DNA of 9,431 nt, from the NCBI GenBank assembly GCA_900549375.1, contig URNY01000109.1:1-9431 (forward strand), read 5' to 3'. A program made the translations under genes and the position numbers. This DNA is from an uncultured Bacteroidales bacterium (GTDB lineage Bacteria > Bacteroidota > Bacteroidia > Bacteroidales > Muribaculaceae). The notes under the pieces are model-generated. The model made no database searches. It had not been told where the DNA came from and was given only the letters and a program-made list of their open reading frames with translations. Shown here piece by piece: positions 6,810 through 9,431 of the stretch; within the stretch, counting starts at the first letter, position 1; each line of letters opens with the position of its first letter.

Positions 6810-6882
6810 GCCGCAATAGCTCAGTTGGTAGAGCATTTCATTCGTAACGAAAAGGTCGTGGGTTCGAGTCCCACTCGCGGCT
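6810..6882 (+). tRNA. tRNA-Thr (anticodon CGU)
   Basis: A 73-base cloverleaf without encoded CCA. Acceptor stem GCCGCAA/TCGCGGC, D-arm GCTC/GAGC, anticodon arm TTTCA-TTCGTAA-CGAAA with CGT at 6843-6845, variable loop AGGTC, T-arm GTGGG-TTCGAGT-CCCAC, discriminator T. It reads ACG codons. Two stem pairs are A-C mismatches: A6815 with C6876 in the acceptor, and A6840 with C6848 closing the anticodon loop. It has its own promoter and terminator. Confidence 0.93.
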
Positions 6883-6887
6883 CTTGG

Positions 6888-6922
6888 ATTCCCTCTGGCT
6901 CAAAAGCCGGAGGGAATTTTTT
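6888..6922 (+). terminator. Terminator after tRNA-Thr
   Basis: ATTCCCTCTGGCT (6888-6900) pairs over 13 bp (one G-T wobble) with AGCCGGAGGGAAT (6905-6917) across a 4-base loop, followed by a T-run to about 6921. It begins six bases after the tRNA and insulates it from the convergent gene to the right. Confidence 0.93.
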
Positions 6923-6978
6923 ATTTGAGGCGATTCGGAGTTGGAGATCTCAGACATTTTGGGCCCGTAAAGGTCCAT

Positions 6979-7179
6979 AACTACTCGCTTTTTGGGGTAA
7001 ACTACTCGCCAACTACTTGTTTTTTAGTCGAACTACTCGTTTTTAGCGCATAACTACTCATTTTTTACAACTATCCCAGATAGTCACAAACTATCCGAGA
7101 ACTATCCGAAATTCAACCCAACTATCCGAAATTTGACATAACTATCCGAGAACTATCCGAAATTCAACCCAACTATCCA
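6979..7179. repeat. Helically phased array of twelve 9-bp repeats
   Basis: Twelve copies of AACTA(C/T)(T/C)C(G) begin at 6979, 7000, 7011, 7031, 7052, 7069, 7089, 7100, 7120, 7140, 7151 and 7171. The first five are AACTACTCG-like and the other seven AACTATCCG-like. Gaps are 21, 11, 20, 21, then 17, then 20, 11, 20, 20, 11, 20, so within each block all copies lie on one face of the helix. T-runs or AAATT tracts fill most of the longer spacers. A 39-bp piece is perfectly duplicated (7089-7127 and 7140-7178). One inverted half (GATAGT, 7079-7084) sits at the junction of the two blocks. The last copy contains the stop codon of the AlbA_2 gene. 6923-6978 shows nothing else. Confidence 0.92.
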
Positions 7180-8852
7180 AGGATTGGAGACTCTGCATAC
7201 CAAAGTCTGCCATCTGTAGATATCTGATTCTCGTTCTTCATTTCATTCATAATGTTCTTCAAGAGAACAAGATTCTGTTCGGGAGTGTTGCGGCTGGGGA
7301 GTGTGCCTGCAAGATATTCCATAATGTCGCTTCGTTTGGCTCCGTCTGCCCCGGCGTTCTGAATGTATTGGAGTGTCATATGTTTTATCTTATCGCGCTC
7401 CAAGCCGACAACGCGGGTATAACCGGAAAGTTGCTTGGTTTTCTTGGCTACTGTCAGCGAGATACGGTAGTTTGGAGCTTCGCCTTCGATGAGACCACGC
7501 TGAATCATATCCTGTGCGACCGATTCATCAATACGATGACCCTTCTGGATTGCATCAAGTGAGATGCAGTCCCAGAGGGTAAGTGAATCGTTATTCTTGA
7601 GCATATTGGTGTAACGCTCATCAATGGACCTACCGTAAATGCGGACAGCAACCTGCTGCTTGTCATTGTCAATTTCATAGTCCGGCATAGGGAAGCGGCG
7701 CTGCCACTGCTCGGTGAACATCTTCTTGATTCCTCGGCTCACGGTATCAATCATGTTGAAATGCACCATCGCCTGACAGAGACAGTCGTTGCGGAAGAAC
7801 TTCTGCGGCTCATCCGTGCTCAAAACCTCTTCCAATGACCCCGGGATGAATGAACCGGCATTGGAATAGTAAAGGAATCCGGGATTCTCAACGAAGTTGA
7901 TACGCTGCTGGAGCTGGTAATTCGAGTGGGCTATGCAGTTGTGTAGTGCCTCGCGGATGGTATAGTCATCATACTGCTTCATCGTGTCGGGGAACAATGT
8001 TCCGCCCGGCATCTCGCGCAATGTCAGATTATGAATCTTGGCAAGGATTTCATCGACTGTCAGTATGTATGGCACGGAGAAATGCTCGTAATCAACAACA
8101 TCCTTGTTCTTGTCGCGTAGCGTCCATGTCACCTGCACTACCGCCGGCCTCAGCAGATACTCCGAGAAGCTCTTGCCTAAAAGAATTATAGCGGCACGTG
8201 TCAGCTTGCCGTCAATTATAAGACCGCATTTGCTGAGAAACTTTTCATCAGACCAACCATTGACTTCGGCAACCGGAATCCGGCTATGCACCTTCTTAAA
8301 CATCTTCCGGGCTTTGGCAATCGCAACCTCATCAAGGTCATCGAGCGTAGCGTTGGGCACAATCTCGGCAGACCAATCGCGATATGGTGTCTGATTACGG
8401 ATTTCATCCTGCTTAGACTGATTTAGTGGCTTCAGACTCTCACCGTCACGACCGTAAGCGATACCCTTCCACTTTATCACGATATTTCGTGGAGAGGCCG
8501 GAATCTTGAACATCAGTATGCGTTTGCCGTCAACTTCCACCGGAATAATCTCGCGGAATGTCTGACCGTCACTCATGTTATTAGTGAGGTCCTGTTTCAC
8601 CTTATTCAGAGCACCTTCGCTATCCTTATAAGAAGTACCAATAATTTCATGCTTCTTTTCATCATAGCCGAATACCAGCCACGCAAAAGGAAGCCCACGC
8701 AAATTTGCCTCGTTGCTCAATGCCGAAAAGTACTTACCGAGATCATCAAAGTCGAAGTTATTCTCCGCCTTCTTGAACTCCATCACTTCCGATTCCTTAT
8801 GCTGAATCAAAGAGTGGAAAAGCTGCCTGTATGTCGAGTTGTCAGTTGTCAT
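7173..8852 (-). CDS. Schlafen AlbA_2 domain / HATPase_c_4 protein (putative nucleic-acid-binding regulator)
   Basis: A 559-residue cytoplasmic protein of a family often labelled RecG-like or 'RNA-binding domain' protein in Bacteroidetes. The N-terminal AlbA_2 domain (about residues 18-135) has ESEVMEFKKAE (21-30) and the closing strand YGRDGESLKPL. A middle region contains LTRAAIILLGK. An ATP-binding GHKL-type domain (HATPase_c_4) follows, with N-box REALHNCIAHSNY (300-312) and a G-box-like FLYYSNAGSFIPG. The C-terminus looks like winged-helix segments. The ATG at 8852 was preferred; an in-frame TTG at 8861 adds three residues. Related proteins act in transcription control or defence, but no function is proven for this one. 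Codon use looks more AT-rich than the neighbours. Its stop codon lies in the last copy of the phased repeat array, so that array would be in its 3' untranslated region. Confidence 0.85.
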   Translation of the reverse strand: MTTDNSTYRQLFHSLIQHKESEVMEFKKAENNFDFDDLGKYFSALSNEANLRGLPFAWLVFGYDEKKHEIIGTSYKDSEGALNKVKQDLTNNMSDGQTFREIIPVEVDGKRILMFKIPASPRNIVIKWKGIAYGRDGESLKPLNQSKQDEIRNQTPYRDWSAEIVPNATLDDLDEVAIAKARKMFKKVHSRIPVAEVNGWSDEKFLSKCGLIIDGKLTRAAIILLGKSFSEYLLRPAVVQVTWTLRDKNKDVVDYEHFSVPYILTVDEILAKIHNLTLREMPGGTLFPDTMKQYDDYTIREALHNCIAHSNYQLQQRINFVENPGFLYYSNAGSFIPGSLEEVLSTDEPQKFFRNDCLCQAMVHFNMIDTVSRGIKKMFTEQWQRRFPMPDYEIDNDKQQVAVRIYGRSIDERYTNMLKNNDSLTLWDCISLDAIQKGHRIDESVAQDMIQRGLIEGEAPNYRISLTVAKKTKQLSGYTRVVGLERDKIKHMTLQYIQNAGADGAKRSDIMEYLAGTLPSRNTPEQNLVLLKNIMNEMKNENQISTDGRLWYAESPILG

Positions 8853-8910
8853 AATCTTCAAACTTTAGTAGATGACAAAAATTAAAATTATGCCCTTAAA
8901 TATCTAAATA

Positions 8911-8922
8911 ATAATCGATTAT
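8911..8922. promoter_or_regulatory. 12-bp perfect palindrome upstream of the AlbA_2 gene
   Basis: ATAATCGATTAT is its own reverse complement and lies 58 bases before the ATG of the AlbA_2 gene, in AT-rich intergenic DNA. This is a plausible position for an operator bound by a dimeric repressor. A second inverted repeat, GAAAAGT-TTGTCG-ACTTTTC, lies at 8958-8977. No clear -7 element for the gene was found. Confidence 0.4.
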
Positions 8923-9076
8923 ATTTGCGAGAGTGTCTGAAGATTAGTAATTTAAAGGAAAAGTTTGTCGACTTTTCTACTTGAAAAACTACTACTTCCA
9001 AGGATTCGATTAAAGTTAAACAAATCCTCCCTATTATGCAAGAGCATTTTGGACAAAGTATGAATTTGACATGCAT

Positions 9077-9315
9077 AAAACTCATGGCTTTGCTCCTCCT
9101 CGCTCTGTGCGTGGTGCAAACGGTCAGTCTCCCCAAACTTGCCGATGAGATATGCCCATACCTGTAGACAAGGACGCGATGTTGGCTCCATTGCTCAACA
9201 GGTTCGTTCCACAACTGTGACGGGCGCAGTGCCAGGTGATGTGTTTCTGGATACCGGCGCGTGCGACCCAGTGGCGAAGAGCCTTCAAACACATGGTGTG
9301 GCTCGGGAGCGGCAA
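9077..9315 (-). pseudogene. Truncated, frameshifted tyrosine recombinase (integrase) remnant
   Basis: From 9315 leftwards one frame reads SLPLPSHTMCLKALRHWVARAGI then KHITWHCARHSCGTNLLSNGANIA. That is the end of a phage or conjugative-transposon integrase catalytic domain with the H-x-x-R box (HCAR at about 9220-9231). The frame then breaks. A glycine-histidine pair at the spacing expected for the next conserved histidine (near 9152-9157) is found one frame over, and SKAMSF near 9077 in that frame resembles the usual C-terminus. No tyrosine is found at the nucleophile position. The N-terminal half of the gene is missing; the remnant begins at a 9-bp minisatellite. The protein cannot be functional. 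It marks past mobile-element activity near the tRNA and the AlbA_2 gene. The stretch 8862-9076 carries no gene that I can recognise. Confidence 0.8.
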
Positions 9316-9359
9316 GGAATATCGGGAATCTCGGGAATATCGGGAATATCGAGGAGCTC
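9315..9359. repeat. 9-bp minisatellite (GGGAATATC)
   Basis: Four tandem units, AGGAATATC, GGGAATCTC, GGGAATATC and GGGAATATC, from 9315 to 9350, with a decayed fifth unit (GAGGAGCTC) to 9359. The unit is three codons long and keeps a - strand frame open (R-Y-S repeats). It begins exactly where recognisable integrase sequence stops. Confidence 0.8.
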
Positions 9360-9383
9360 GGGGCGATGGCATTCCGGATTTGT

Positions 9384-9415
9384 TTTGCTGCTTTGCGATA
9401 AATTTAATATCTTTG
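9384..9415 (+). promoter_or_regulatory. Promoter pointing right, out of the window
   Basis: TTTG at 9384-9387, 20 bases, then TATCTTTG at 9408-9415: a full match to the Bacteroidetes consensus with ideal spacing. Transcription would start near 9421-9424, so the gene it serves lies beyond the right edge. Confidence 0.6.
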
Positions 9416-9431
9416 TCTTAGAAACTGTTTA

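Noticed and set aside
6979..7179. CRISPR array
   Set aside because: Units are 9 bp and spacers 2-12 bp with no cas genes; far too short for CRISPR repeats and spacers.
7921..7932. TTCGAGTGGG as a copy of the tRNA 3' end (attachment site)
   Set aside because: Only six matching bases and it lies within the AlbA_2 coding region; not a credible att site.
8920..8927. TATATTTG on the + strand as a promoter
   Set aside because: Matches the -7 consensus but has no -33 TTTG and no + strand gene downstream.
8888..9292. 134-codon - strand frame as an intact gene
   Set aside because: It contains pieces of the integrase C-terminus in a frame different from the HxxR box and no coherent domain; it is part of the pseudogene.

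Overview
The window is a chromosomal segment of a gut-type Bacteroidales bacterium, probably a relative of Prevotella or Muribaculaceae. Three things support this: A-rich leaders in place of Shine-Dalgarno sites, several TTTG-N19/20-TAnnTTTG promoters of the Bacteroidetes type, and a lipoprotein whose mature end starts C-SDDD like Bacteroides surface lipoproteins. The core genes are GC-rich (by eye). The right third is visibly more AT-rich and looks acquired.

Left region (1-4852, all + strand): an inositol-phospholipid type cluster. A nucleotidyltransferase, cut by the left edge, is followed by an ATP-grasp protein, a CDP-alcohol phosphatidyltransferase and a HAD hydrolase. The last three are tightly coupled (4-nt and 1-nt overlaps). 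A strong terminator and a new promoter then precede myo-inositol-phosphate synthase. A likely route is glucose-6-phosphate -> inositol phosphate (synthase) -> CDP-inositol (nucleotidyltransferase) -> phosphoinositol lipid (transferase). The HAD protein and ATP-grasp protein have unassigned steps. This resembles archaeal di-myo-inositol-phosphate synthesis re-used for lipids, and the putative second phosphatidylinositol route proposed for Prevotella-like Bacteroidetes.

Middle (4853-6922): a shared hairpin terminator, a convergent surface-lipoprotein gene (- strand), then trmD and a tRNA-Thr(CGU) whose promoter begins inside the end of trmD. A textbook terminator follows the tRNA.

Right region (6923-9431): probable accessory DNA beside the tRNA. 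It has a Schlafen-AlbA_2/HATPase protein gene (- strand) with a striking array of twelve 9-bp repeats at its 3' end, spaced at 10-11 or 20-21 bp. The last repeat contains the gene's stop codon. Upstream of the gene lie a 12-bp palindrome, a frameshifted and truncated tyrosine-recombinase remnant, a 9-bp minisatellite at the remnant's broken end, and a strong promoter pointing out of the window.

The two observations most worth following are the helically phased repeat array with its AlbA_2 gene, and the CDP-inositol-type operon with an unassigned ATP-grasp enzyme.
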